DNA from: Bacillota bacterium
GTDB taxonomy: Bacteria > Bacillota > Clostridia > Tissierellales > Sedimentibacteraceae
DNA: 64,000 nucleotides
Assembly (NCBI GenBank): GCA_023453025.1
Contig: JAEXUD010000027.1
Location: forward strand, 45,665-109,664
Direction of reading: 5' to 3'
The position numbers and the translations under genes were made by a program. The notes beneath the pieces were generated by a model that saw only the letters and a list, made by a program, of their open reading frames with translations, made no database searches and was not told the origin of the DNA. Shown piece after piece: positions 43,216-52,048 of the stretch (positions are counted from its first letter, which is position 1; every line of letters begins with the position of its first letter).

Positions 43216-45096
43216 ATGGACAAATCACTGCTTAAAAAAATTAATTTCTTAATAAAAGATTTAGATAATTATGATTATATAGTCAGAGTAAAATATATAA
43301 TTTATTTAGTTTCCAGAATTTTATATCAGTGCAAGCTATATGGCTTTGAAATTTTAGACAGTGATTTTAATTCATTTAAGGCTACCCCGATTTTTTCATG
43401 TGATATTGAGAATATATATAATGAGTTTGAATTTTTAAATCTTAATTGTGATGCTATAGAGGAAAAGGTGTTCAATATAATTTCATCAAACAGGAAAAGC
43501 ATCGATATAGAAAATTTCCGTCCGGGAGAGCTTTATGAATTGCTGCTTACATCAAAGGAAAAGAAAAATCTGGGACAGGTGTATACACCTCTTGATGTTA
43601 TCCATAAAATGCTTTATCAATTGTTTGAAATCAAAAACATTGACAAAAATACAAAAATACTTGACCCATCCTGCGGAGGCGGATACTTCCTCATAGAGTC
43701 CTTTATTAAAATTAAAAACCGTTTAAAGGATGAAGAAGATGATAAATACATTATTGACAATATGCTTTATGGTATTGATGTAGATGAATTCTCAATATTT
43801 TTAACAAAAGCAGGAATTCTTTTTGCAAGCAGCTGTACAGATGTGAGCTTTAATATTTTTAATCTTGATTTTCTGACAGATTCATTTAAATTTGGTGAAT
43901 TTGATATTATTGTCGGTAATCCTCCATATGTAGGTCACAAAAACTCATCCATGAAATACAAAAAGGCTTTATATGAAATATATTCAGATGTGTTTTATGA
44001 CAAGGCAGACATATCCTATTGTTTTTTCAAAAAAAGTCATGAAATATTAAAATCTGACGGTATTATTTCCTTCATAACCTCAAGATACTTTATGGAGGCT
44101 TTATACGCTGATAAAATACGGGCATTTTTAAAAAATAATTTTAATATATTGTCTCTGATTGATTTTAGCGGAAATAATGTATTCAAGGATGCAATGGTAA
44201 GTCCTTCCATGATAACATTATTAAATAAAAGCAGGAACAAAAATACTTTTTCATACGTCAAATATAATGAGGACAGCACAGAAGACACATTTATTTATAC
44301 TCAAAACAAGCTTAAGGATGAAGGATGGATTATTTTAAAGGATGAGGATGAAAATCTGTTTGACAGAATTGATGCTGCTTCAAACACATTTATTCATGAT
44401 ATCTGCAGCATCAGGCAGGGTGTTATAACCGGATTGGACAAGGCCTTCATTGTTGATGAAAAAACAATAGAAAAATTTGATATTGAGCGTAACCTGTTGA
44501 AAAAATGGATAAAAAACAGTAACATATCGAAAACAGGCATAAAATATAATAACTTATACTTGATATATGCTAATATAATAGATTGTGAAGAAAATTATCC
44601 TAATGCCATTAAATATCTTTCAGACTATAGAGACAGACTTCAAAACAGAAGAGAATGCATCAAGGGGTATAGAAGATGGTATGAGCTGCAATGGGGCAGA
44701 AATCAATCTGAATTTGAAAATCCAAAAATAGTTTTCCCCTATAAATCCAAACAAAACAATTTTTACTATGACACAAACAAATACTTCTGCAGCGCAGATG
44801 TATATTTTATGAACAATATCAACAGGGAAATCCCCATGAATTATTTCCTGGCATACTTGAATTCTGACATTTTTGAATTTTACTTTAAGTGTCGTGCAAA
44901 AAAAGTCGGGAGCAATATTTATGAGTATTATCCCAATAAATTAAGTAATTCTAAAGTATTTTTACCTCCGGAACACACTCAGAAAAATATATCTGATTTA
45001 GGAAAAATTAATATTGAATTATTTCTAAAAAAGGTGTTTAATATATCCGAAGAGGAGGTAAATACTATTATATACAAATATGTTAATAAAGGGTGA
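43216..45096 (+). CDS. Adenine-N6 DNA methyltransferase, Eco57I/TaqI-like, apparently solitary
   Basis: 626 residues. A helical N-terminus (1-105) precedes the methyltransferase core: LGQVYTP (119-125), SAM motif I DPSCGGGYFL (150-159), acidic GIDVDEF, and catalytic motif IV GNPPYVGHK (NPPY 235-238), which marks N6-adenine transfer. The C-terminal half (about 380-626) resembles a TaqI-like target-recognition domain (YELQWGRNQSEF, FLAYLNSDIFEFYFK). No PD-(D/E)XK nuclease motif at the N-terminus and no restriction gene is adjacent, so it is probably an orphan epigenetic enzyme. CamA of Clostridioides difficile is a solitary enzyme of comparable type; orthology is untested. An SLH gene follows after 9 bp. 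Confidence 0.9.
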   Translation: MDKSLLKKINFLIKDLDNYDYIVRVKYIIYLVSRILYQCKLYGFEILDSDFNSFKATPIFSCDIENIYNEFEFLNLNCDAIEEKVFNIISSNRKSIDIENFRPGELYELLLTSKEKKNLGQVYTPLDVIHKMLYQLFEIKNIDKNTKILDPSCGGGYFLIESFIKIKNRLKDEEDDKYIIDNMLYGIDVDEFSIFLTKAGILFASSCTDVSFNIFNLDFLTDSFKFGEFDIIVGNPPYVGHKNSSMKYKKALYEIYSDVFYDKADISYCFFKKSHEILKSDGIISFITSRYFMEALYADKIRAFLKNNFNILSLIDFSGNNVFKDAMVSPSMITLLNKSRNKNTFSYVKYNEDSTEDTFIYTQNKLKDEGWIILKDEDENLFDRIDAASNTFIHDICSIRQGVITGLDKAFIVDEKTIEKFDIERNLLKKWIKNSNISKTGIKYNNLYLIYANIIDCEENYPNAIKYLSDYRDRLQNRRECIKGYRRWYELQWGRNQSEFENPKIVFPYKSKQNNFYYDTNKYFCSADVYFMNNINREIPMNYFLAYLNSDIFEFYFKCRAKKVGSNIYEYYPNKLSNSKVFLPPEHTQKNISDLGKINIELFLKKVFNISEEEVNTIIYKYVNKG

Positions 45097-45105
45097 TGAC
45101 GCAAA

Positions 45106-46734
45106 TTGAAGAAATTTAACAAGCTATTATTATTAATTATTATTTTTATTGTGTTATCCATTCAGCCAGCATTGGCGAAAACTGTGTATTACGATACTTA
45201 TAATCACTGGGCTGAAAAAGATGTTGATTTTGCTTCAAATACCTTGAAGGTCTTCAAGGGATACGGAGACTTCACTTTCAGACCGGAAAATAACATCACA
45301 AGAGCTGAGTTTATTACCATCTTGGCAAAAACAGCGTATCGACAAAACCTAATGAATGAAATTTACACAAGTGACATGAAATATACCGACATGTCAAATA
45401 CACACTGGTCTTATACTTTTGTTATTTCTATGTATGAGCATTTAAAAACAAACAGGGATTTTTTGTTTACCGATATTTTTACCGGTACGAATTTTTATCC
45501 TGACAAACCAATTACAAGAGAAGAAGCTGCAGCTTTGATAGCGGTTTTCTGCAAGGATGCCATATATGACAATTCTCTTACTTTTAAGGATGTCAGCGCA
45601 GGCAATAAATTTTATGAAGAAATCAAAAGGCTTTACAACGCAGGAATCCTTGCCGGTTATGAAAACGGAACTTTTAAAGGCACTAACAATATTACCAGAG
45701 CAGAATCTGCAGCACTAATAAAAAGAGTTTATTATGACATTAAGACAAGTGATCAAAGCAATTATCTTACTAAGCTTGAATTCCTCCCCATAAAGGGCGA
45801 AGATATGTATTCATACTTTGGCAATTATAATTGGGCTAATGCTAATGCTAATGACAAAAAGTATATCAAAGCAAAGGACACTTTAGAATATGTATCCTTC
45901 GGCGGATATATTTTCCCTGAAGACTCACATTTATATGACTTAAATGCCGTAAAAACACTGGAGGAATTGCGTTCAAGCGGATACTTCAACGTATCGGGCA
46001 CTAATTTTTATTTAATTAATTTTGGTAATTACACCGACGCACAAAAATCACAGTTTGCTAATGAAATATTGACAAGTATTGTAGTTAGAAATGACCTGCA
46101 GGATTCTGATTTTATGCAAATATTTGCCTTGGTAAGCAAGTATGATGTCAAGGAAGACTTGTATATAGGTGCATTGGAAAGGTGGGACACTATAACAAAC
46201 AGCAATAACGCCAAAGCAAATATATTATTTTTCAGATATGCATTTTACATTAAAAGCAATAATAAGGAAATGCTGAAAACTCTTGTTTATGATGATTTAA
46301 AAAAAGCTAATGATATACCTTCTCTTTTAGACATAAACTGGAGCTTGACAGCAGGTTCGGAAAAAACAGATTTCAGGAATTACACATTCGGCAAGTATAG
46401 TTTTTCTCTTTACAAGGATACTACGCTTTACAGGTATACTTTGAACCCGATGATGTCAATAGATCCCGATTCAAAGGTTGTTGAGCTGGCTAATCTGTTA
46501 TTAATTGAAAAAAGTGAAAAACCCACAACCGAAAGCTTACTTGATTACGAAAGTATTTTTAACAAGTATTCTTTAAACAGATTGTATGTGTTAAACTTCA
46601 TAGGAGAAAAGGAACGAGCTTTTGTAGAAGGTATCAACGACTACGATATAATCAAAACCTTCGGCCTCTATGGAACTAATAAGTCACTTATTGATGACAC
46701 CTATACCGGAATCCTGAAGAAAGTAAAAGAATAA
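45106..46734 (+). CDS. SLH-domain secreted protein
   Basis: 542 residues from TTG 45106 with GGGTGATG about 8 bp upstream. A signal peptide ends near ALA-KT. Three SLH domains fill the N-terminal part (about 28-85, 88-145, 150-208): YNHWAEKDVDFASN...GYGDFTFRPENNITRAEF, then two divergent copies. The C-terminal about 330 residues have no recognised domain. It would attach to wall polysaccharide through its N-terminus, opposite in polarity to the giant protein at 30348. It is 9 bp after the methyltransferase gene and probably co-transcribed with it. Confidence 0.88.
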   Translation: MKKFNKLLLLIIIFIVLSIQPALAKTVYYDTYNHWAEKDVDFASNTLKVFKGYGDFTFRPENNITRAEFITILAKTAYRQNLMNEIYTSDMKYTDMSNTHWSYTFVISMYEHLKTNRDFLFTDIFTGTNFYPDKPITREEAAALIAVFCKDAIYDNSLTFKDVSAGNKFYEEIKRLYNAGILAGYENGTFKGTNNITRAESAALIKRVYYDIKTSDQSNYLTKLEFLPIKGEDMYSYFGNYNWANANANDKKYIKAKDTLEYVSFGGYIFPEDSHLYDLNAVKTLEELRSSGYFNVSGTNFYLINFGNYTDAQKSQFANEILTSIVVRNDLQDSDFMQIFALVSKYDVKEDLYIGALERWDTITNSNNAKANILFFRYAFYIKSNNKEMLKTLVYDDLKKANDIPSLLDINWSLTAGSEKTDFRNYTFGKYSFSLYKDTTLYRYTLNPMMSIDPDSKVVELANLLLIEKSEKPTTESLLDYESIFNKYSLNRLYVLNFIGEKERAFVEGINDYDIIKTFGLYGTNKSLIDDTYTGILKKVKE

Positions 46735-46762
46735 CCCCCGCTCCACTCCGGAGACGGACCTC

Positions 46763-46825
46763 AAAATGGGGACGGACTTTCTGGTGATGAAAAGCCATCA
46801 TCATCGGAAAGTCCGTCCCCATTTT
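46763..46825. terminator. Long convergent hairpin with GTCCGTCCCC arms
   Basis: Perfect 19-bp stem: AAAATGGGGACGGACTTTC (46763-46781) with its complement (46807-46825); the loop can also pair (GATG with CATC). It separates the SLH gene from convergent pepT. GGGGACGGAC hairpins occur as mobile-type repeats in many Firmicutes, so this may be a repeat recruited as terminator. Confidence 0.7.
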
Positions 46826-46835
46826 ACATTTTATT

Positions 46836-48047
46836 TTATTGCTTTGCTATTTCTATTAACAAGTCTACTACTTTTTCCATTGACTGAACCGGTATATATT
46901 CGTATCTCCCATGATAATTGTGTCCGCCTGTACACAGATTCGGGCATGGCAGTCCCATATAAGACAATCTTGCTCCGTCAGTGCCCCCTCTTATAGGAAC
47001 TATTACAGGCTCAACTCCTATTTTTTTCAGAGCTTCCTTTGCTGCCTCAATAATATACATGTGAGGAAGAATTTTTTCCTTCATATTATAATATGAATCT
47101 TTTAATTCTACCTTGACTGTATTTTCTCCGTATTTATCATTTAAAAAATCTGCCGTTTTTATGAATCTTTCCTTTTTAGAGTTGAACTTATCCCGGTTGT
47201 GGTCTCTTATTATGTAATTTAAACAGGTTTTTTCAACATCTCCGCTCATATCGTTCAAGTGGTTGAAGCCTTCGTAATTTTCTGTGTTTCCGGGAGTTTC
47301 GTGAACAGGGAGCATGCCCTGAAACTCCATTGCAATCAGTATGGAGTTTTTCATTTTGTTTTTCGCCGAGCCCGGATGAATGTTTGATCCTTTTACTTCA
47401 ACCTTGGCGCTTGCAGCATTGAAATTTTCGTATTCTATCTCACCCAGCTTACCTCCGTCAACAGTATATGCATAATCTGCTTTGAAATTATCAACATCGA
47501 ACTTATCTGCTCCGTTTCCAACCTCTTCATCCGGTGTAAAGCCTATTTTAATTGTTCCGTGTTTAATATCAGGATTACTTATGAAATATTCGGCCATGGA
47601 CATTATTTCTGCTATACCTGCCTTGTTGTCTGCTCCGAGCAATGTAGTTCCGTCAGTTACAATCAAATCCTTACCCACATAATCCAACAGATGCTCAAAC
47701 ATTTCTGTTCTCATAACTATATTTTTTTCTTCGTTCAGTACTATGTCCTTACCATCGTAATTTTGAACTATTCGGGGCTTTATGTTGTTTCCCGGCATAT
47801 CCGGCGATGTATCCATATGTGCGATAAATCCTATTGTCGGCATATTTTCACTTATATTGGAAGGAATGGTTCCGTATACATATCCATATTCATCCATAAA
47901 GGCATCCTGTATCCCAATAGATTTCATTTCTTCAACCAAATACCTTGCCAAATCCTTTTGTTTTTCACTGCTGGGTATAATGTCCAAATCCGGTACCGAC
48001 TGAGTATCAAACTTCACATAATTTAAAAATCTCTCGTGTACTTTCAT
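46836..48047 (-). CDS. pepT: Peptidase T (tripeptide aminopeptidase)
   Basis: 403 residues of metallopeptidase family M20B. It removes the N-terminal residue of tripeptides in the cytoplasm. Zinc-site segments are IAHMDTSPD, LLGADNKAGIAEI, FTPDEEVGNGADKFD, YTVDGGKLGEIEYENFNAA and, near the C-terminus, RGGTDGARLSYMGLPCPNLCTGG with NYHGRYEYI. Single gene. Its product would release amino acids from imported peptides. Confidence 0.96.
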   Translation of the reverse strand: MKVHERFLNYVKFDTQSVPDLDIIPSSEKQKDLARYLVEEMKSIGIQDAFMDEYGYVYGTIPSNISENMPTIGFIAHMDTSPDMPGNNIKPRIVQNYDGKDIVLNEEKNIVMRTEMFEHLLDYVGKDLIVTDGTTLLGADNKAGIAEIMSMAEYFISNPDIKHGTIKIGFTPDEEVGNGADKFDVDNFKADYAYTVDGGKLGEIEYENFNAASAKVEVKGSNIHPGSAKNKMKNSILIAMEFQGMLPVHETPGNTENYEGFNHLNDMSGDVEKTCLNYIIRDHNRDKFNSKKERFIKTADFLNDKYGENTVKVELKDSYYNMKEKILPHMYIIEAAKEALKKIGVEPVIVPIRGGTDGARLSYMGLPCPNLCTGGHNYHGRYEYIPVQSMEKVVDLLIEIAKQ

Positions 48048-48362
48048 TTAATATCCTTTCTGAGAAAACGTTAGTTATTTAAAATAATTCTACCATTGCT
48101 AAACTGTAAAATCTAGATCCTTATGAATCTAGATTTTACCTTACTTCATTCTCATTATACTCATTTGTAAACTGTTTACTCATGTTCAATCCCTCCAGCT
48201 TTAATAAACTATATTATATCTTTTATTTTGGAATTTTCAATTTTCAACTTGTGCTATTTATATTTCTAGCACTAAAGCTTTTCTTATGGGCTAATTTTCT
48301 AATGTTACAGCTTGGTCAGAAAATCAAGCTTCTACCTTAACTTTAAAACTGCGTGGCTATTA
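48048..48362. other. Intergenic region with a 13-bp inverted repeat
   Basis: 315 bp between the GntR gene and pepT, both on the minus strand. GTAAAATCTAGAT (48106-48118) and ATCTAGATTTTAC (48127-48139) form a perfect 13-bp stem with an 8-nt loop. No T-run follows on either strand, so an operator or leader hairpin for pepT is as likely as a terminator. Nothing else is recognised. Confidence 0.45.
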
Positions 48363-49016
48363 TTAAATAAAGTCTTCCAAGTTTGATTCGCTGACAGCGG
48401 TACAATGTTGGCGGCATACAGCCTCAGCTGTAACCGGATCTCGCGAGCGTAATGCGTTAGTCCAAAGCATATGCTCTGAATACGATTTATCTATACACCA
48501 TGTATGCAGACCAAACCGGGTACCGATTAACTCTAACTTCTGCCATATGGTTATAATTTGGTTCGCCAGAGTTCTATTAGGGTTCATTTCGGCAATGGTG
48601 CGATGGAATTTTTTGTTCCACTCAAAATATTGTTCTACACTGCCACTGCCTATTATAAGCTTCCCGTTATTCATAAGATCATCAAGTTTTTTAATCTGTT
48701 TATCTGAAATCACAGGAGCAAGTAGTCTTGTAGCAAGTGATTCAAGCTCAATTCGAATTTGATGAATTTCTAATAACCTTTGCTCATTGTATGAGATAAC
48801 ACTGGCACCGACGTGCGGGACGAGCTCAACAAACTCCTCTTGCGCAAGGCGGATAAGCGCCTCACGTACGGGCATAGGCGAACTGTTTAATTTTTTCGCA
48901 AGTTCACTAACAACAAGTCGTTGTCCTGGTTTCAAGAGTTTTTGAAGAATATCCTTTTTAATTTTAGAGTACACATAATCGTTTTTTGATTGGTAAGTAA
49001 TTGAAACCACCTCCAT
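48363..49016 (-). CDS. GntR-family regulator, FCD (FadR) subfamily
   Basis: 217 residues. The N-terminal winged helix (about 10-75; YSKIKKDILQKLLKPGQRL, SELAKKLNSSPMPVREALIRL) is followed by an all-helical FCD ligand domain (about 85-210) with metal-ligand-type residues in EWNKKFHRTIAEM and in the C-terminal SEHMLWTNALRSRD and CRQH. FCD regulators usually sense an organic acid. The start is odd: TATAAT lies 6 bp before ATG 49016, which would make a leaderless message, while GGAGGTGG lies just inside the frame. It probably controls the TRAP operon, whose promoter has the same palindrome. Confidence 0.92.
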   Translation of the reverse strand: MEVVSITYQSKNDYVYSKIKKDILQKLLKPGQRLVVSELAKKLNSSPMPVREALIRLAQEEFVELVPHVGASVISYNEQRLLEIHQIRIELESLATRLLAPVISDKQIKKLDDLMNNGKLIIGSGSVEQYFEWNKKFHRTIAEMNPNRTLANQIITIWQKLELIGTRFGLHTWCIDKSYSEHMLWTNALRSRDPVTAEAVCRQHCTAVSESNLEDFI

Positions 49017-49050
49017 TTGATATTATATCAAATATTAAAATAAATTCAAT
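49016..49050 (-). promoter_or_regulatory. Promoter and palindromic operator of the GntR gene
   Basis: On the minus strand TTGAAT and TATAAT (49022-49027) are spaced 16 bp. The -10 box is the centre of TTTGATATtATATCAAA (49016-49032), a palindrome with 8-bp arms that also touches the start codon. A like palindrome is at 55106-55122 before the TRAP operon. Autorepression is inferred. Confidence 0.6.
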
Positions 49051-49126
49051 AACAATAATACACTTTATTTTTTAATTTGTATTTTATATACTGATATTGT
49101 ACCATAAAATATCAATTCCAACAATA

Positions 49127-49163
49127 AAAAACCTTGAAAATTCAATAAAACTTCAAGGTTTTT
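49127..49163 (-). terminator. Terminator of the TRAP/aldolase operon
   Basis: Perfect 12-bp stem, AAAAACCTTGAA (49127-49138) with TTCAAGGTTTTT (49152-49163), ending in T on the minus strand. It separates the end of the catabolic operon from the GntR promoter. Confidence 0.75.
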
Positions 49164-49224
49164 GCTAAATAAAGCTTTGATTTTTCCCACAGATAGCTGC
49201 TTTAGGTTAGTTGATTGACAACCT

Positions 49225-49317
49225 TCAATAAGCCATATGGATTCTTTTCAAGCAATGTATTTTATCTTCAGCATCTCTTGCGCATTGAAAGCTGCCGCTT
49301 TCTAAACGCTTATTCAT
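49225..49317 (-). CDS. Possible 30-codon ORF after the DUF6282 gene
   Basis: ATG at 49317 overlaps the stop of the DUF6282 gene (TAATGA) and the frame reads MNKRLESGSFQCARDAEDKI followed by ten more residues before TGA. No ribosome site of its own is needed if coupled. It has no recognised relative and may be the remnant of a gene or chance. Confidence 0.2.
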   Translation of the reverse strand: MNKRLESGSFQCARDAEDKIHCLKRIHMAY

Positions 49318-50204
49318 TAGAGATACATGAGTTTTGCCGGCGTATCTTTTATAATTGTGTTTATCTGCTTCTCTGTAAAGCCGTAGTCGTTCATAAGCAC
49401 CTTGATAAACTTGTAGACCCCCTCAACGGGTGACTCAAAAATTTGCTGTCCCATGTCGGAATCAAGTATGAAATGGTCGATTGGTACACGCTCATAGAGC
49501 TTCTCCATGAAGGCATGGTCGCCGACAAAGCCGGGTGGCACATTAACGCCTGGCAAAAATGTCACAGCTGTAAGCTCAATGTATGCCCCCAACTCAGCCC
49601 ACCTCTCAAGATCTTCAAGCCTCACATCAAAGCCATAATACGGGTGGTTTACCAAAATCGGTACGCCCAGTTGTGCACTCCTTGTCACAACAGCATTCTG
49701 CTCCTCTCGTGAGCCGTGTCCCGTTGCTAAAATTGGCGGTTTATCGAGTTTTGAAAGGTATTGTAACAGCTCTTCAACCTCATCCGATGGTGAGCCATCC
49801 TCTTTAACCATCACAATGGGCTCTTCATCCAAAACCATGCCCTTGGAACCGACAAATGAACGCCCCTTATAGTAGTTTATATGGTTTGCCGATGAAATTG
49901 TCGGAAGCGACAGATATTTAACATCGAGCGCGCAAGCCGCATCAACTGCTTTAAGGCAGATGCCGCCTATAGAGTTGTTAAGTATGAGACTACCGTACGC
50001 CTTGGTTTTGACCTTATCCTCAAGTAGAGAGTTGGCCTGAATAGCCGTCATAATCGATGGAAAATAGTGATCCTTCGTGATGAATGCCCGACACCCCACC
50101 TTATCAGCTTCAATCGCAAATTCGCCTGTATTATAAAGGCGCTTCACGTTTGACGGGCCGTTGTGCACATGCATATCTATATAACCCCGTAATATTTCAC
50201 GCAT
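49317..50204 (-). CDS. DUF6282-type metal-dependent hydrolase
   Basis: 295 residues with an amidohydrolase-like metal site: DMHVHNGP (10-17), TKDHYFPS, ATGHGSREEQNAV, LVNHPYYGFD and LDSDMGQ. The order H-x-H...K/H...H...H...D matches TIM-barrel amidohydrolases. This is the DUF6282 type; reaction unknown. Last real gene of the TRAP operon, with an aldolase and two cupins upstream, so it probably opens a lactone or cleaves an amide in the same pathway before or after the aldol step. Confidence 0.8.
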   Translation of the reverse strand: MREILRGYIDMHVHNGPSNVKRLYNTGEFAIEADKVGCRAFITKDHYFPSIMTAIQANSLLEDKVKTKAYGSLILNNSIGGICLKAVDAACALDVKYLSLPTISSANHINYYKGRSFVGSKGMVLDEEPIVMVKEDGSPSDEVEELLQYLSKLDKPPILATGHGSREEQNAVVTRSAQLGVPILVNHPYYGFDVRLEDLERWAELGAYIELTAVTFLPGVNVPPGFVGDHAFMEKLYERVPIDHFILDSDMGQQIFESPVEGVYKFIKVLMNDYGFTEKQINTIIKDTPAKLMYL

Positions 50205-50245
50205 TTTTAACCCTCCTTTTTCAAAGTCGCTAAGCGGCTAAAAGT

Positions 50246-50692
50246 TTATTCCTTTGTTTCCTTAGTAATCATTGTTTCCATCGGACTTTTACCTTGAGCC
50301 ATTATACGGAAATAATTGTCTTTCTCGTACTCAAGGCGCTCTGGATAGAAAATGTCAAGGTTCCAGCAGGTATATGTCGCTTCTGATGAGTCATAACCAT
50401 GCGGCACATTTTCCGGGCAGTACGCGAAAAAACCGGGTTCAGAATCGTATTTGACTCCGTCTACAATAGCCTTACCATCACCTTGCGGTACAATTAGGAA
50501 CTGCTCGTGAGGGTGCTTGTGCTCTGGCACGGGATCGAGCTTCGCAGGGATCATGTGTAACGCTACTGAGCAGTTGTCACCCGTGAAGAAATAACGCATA
50601 ACACCTTTTGTTTTCTCAGGATTGGGGCAGTAATACTCTTCTGTGTTGTAAAAATTTCCAATTTTCACTTGATTTAGTTCCATTTTAGACAT
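50246..50692 (-). CDS. Cupin-domain protein
   Basis: 148 residues, one cupin barrel. Motif 1 is PEHKHPHEQFLIVPQGDGKAI (two His and one Glu-type ligand positions) and motif 2 is ENVPHGYDS. The metal site looks intact, so an isomerase, lyase or dioxygenase role is possible, but cupins of this size are too varied to assign. It is 41 bp upstream of the DUF6282 gene in the catabolic operon. Confidence 0.82.
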   Translation of the reverse strand: MSKMELNQVKIGNFYNTEEYYCPNPEKTKGVMRYFFTGDNCSVALHMIPAKLDPVPEHKHPHEQFLIVPQGDGKAIVDGVKYDSEPGFFAYCPENVPHGYDSSEATYTCWNLDIFYPERLEYEKDNYFRIMAQGKSPMETMITKETKE

Positions 50693-50753
50693 AATTTCCT
50701 CCTTTTTTTACTTTCAACCCGTGTAGTATACGGATGAAAGCCTACATTATAAT

Positions 50754-51524
50754 TTAACGAAATTCCTTAAATGACTGAGCGGTATCCGTCAGTGCCTTGT
50801 TAAAGATCATCATATCTGTACCTATCGACATAAAAAGCATTCCCATATCGATAAACTTCCTGAAACCGGACGGTTCCATTACGATTGTCCCGACGATTTT
50901 ATCATACTCCAATCCTACCTTGCACACGTAACGGATTGCATCCATGACCTCCGGTGCATTCATCTGACCCGGTTTCCCGAGAGACTGACTGAGATCCCCC
51001 GGTCCAATAAAGATTACGTCTACTAGGTCAATCTTGCATAGTTCCTCAATCTGGTCAACCATTTCCTTTGTCTCAACTTGATAGATTAAAAGCGAGTTCT
51101 CGTTGGCGTGTTTGAAATACTCCGTAGAGCTATTAAAGCCGTAGTCGTTTGCGCGTTGGTCGGTACAGATACCTCTAATTCCGAGCGGATAGTATTTCGA
51201 AAATCGAGCACCGGATTTTGCAACCTCAATATCTCTCAAGCTCGGTACCTGGACGCCGCCCGCGCCAACGTCCAGTGAGTGCAAAATGGAGTACTCCGTG
51301 CAGTCCGGAACACGAACGACTGTCGAGAGGTCTGCTATATCCGCCGCGCGAACCATGTTTTCAAGCTGGTTAAAGTCATACGTACCATGCTCTGCATCAA
51401 GTATGACGTAGTCGAAGCCAGCACGCCCAAAACTCTCAATAAGCCGAGGCTCGTTAATCTTAACGAAGGTACCAAATACAGGTTGGTTATTGCGAAGTTT
51501 CCGAATCATTTTTGTATTTATCAT
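50754..51524 (-). CDS. HpcH/HpaI-family aldolase
   Basis: 256 residues. It resembles 2-keto-3-deoxy acid and 4-hydroxy-2-oxoheptanedioate aldolases, class II metal-dependent enzymes that release pyruvate. Landmarks are FGTFVKINEPRLIESFGRAG, the catalytic His in VILDAEHGTYD, the substrate Arg region YPLGIRG, the metal Glu in YQVETKEMVDQ and Asp in FIGPGDLSQSLG. Its ATG overlaps the upstream cupin stop by 4 bp. The product pyruvate would enter central metabolism; the co-product is unknown. Confidence 0.92.
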   Translation of the reverse strand: MINTKMIRKLRNNQPVFGTFVKINEPRLIESFGRAGFDYVILDAEHGTYDFNQLENMVRAADIADLSTVVRVPDCTEYSILHSLDVGAGGVQVPSLRDIEVAKSGARFSKYYPLGIRGICTDQRANDYGFNSSTEYFKHANENSLLIYQVETKEMVDQIEELCKIDLVDVIFIGPGDLSQSLGKPGQMNAPEVMDAIRYVCKVGLEYDKIVGTIVMEPSGFRKFIDMGMLFMSIGTDMMIFNKALTDTAQSFKEFR

Positions 51525-51916
51525 TTATTCACCTCACTCTCCTTTGGAATTTCTGGCCTAGAACCCGCGGGGAAAATCTGTAGTATTGTCACGCCCTCGG
51601 ATGAATCGCGCAAATCAAGTCCATGGTCGATACCCTTGGGAGCAAACCAGTGAGATCCTTTTCTGACAGGCGTGCGCTTGCCATCCATTATTACCGTTGC
51701 GTGACCCTCTAACATTATGGTCATCTGCTCAATTTCGTCATGACGGTGGCCGAACGGGGTTGGTGCGTACATTCCTGTTTTCTCAGGGAGAATACGCATG
51801 AAAGAGAGTGTCAGGTTTTTGCCATTTACCTCTAACTGTTCAATTCCCGGCACTACCGTAGTCCATTTTTCCTTATTGTAATTGCCTATAATAACTCCAT
51901 TATCTAAAACTTCCAT
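51521..51916 (-). CDS. Cupin-domain protein
   Basis: 131 residues, one cupin barrel. Metal ligands are likely in GHRHDEIEQMTIMLEG (H-x-H, then E) and in GIDHGLDL. It differs clearly from the second cupin at 50246, so the operon has two non-redundant barrels. Translationally coupled to the aldolase. Isomerase or lactonase-type chemistry on the imported substrate is a guess. Confidence 0.82.
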   Translation of the reverse strand: MEVLDNGVIIGNYNKEKWTTVVPGIEQLEVNGKNLTLSFMRILPEKTGMYAPTPFGHRHDEIEQMTIMLEGHATVIMDGKRTPVRKGSHWFAPKGIDHGLDLRDSSEGVTILQIFPAGSRPEIPKESEVNK

Positions 51917-52048
51917 TTTGAACCCTCCTCAAAATTATAAAAATTATTTTTGAAACTGCAAAGCACTCTAAATTAAAGTACTTTTATGATTGAACTACTC
52001 CATATATTAATAAAATAGGTATTCAAAACAAACCAAAACAGATATAAT

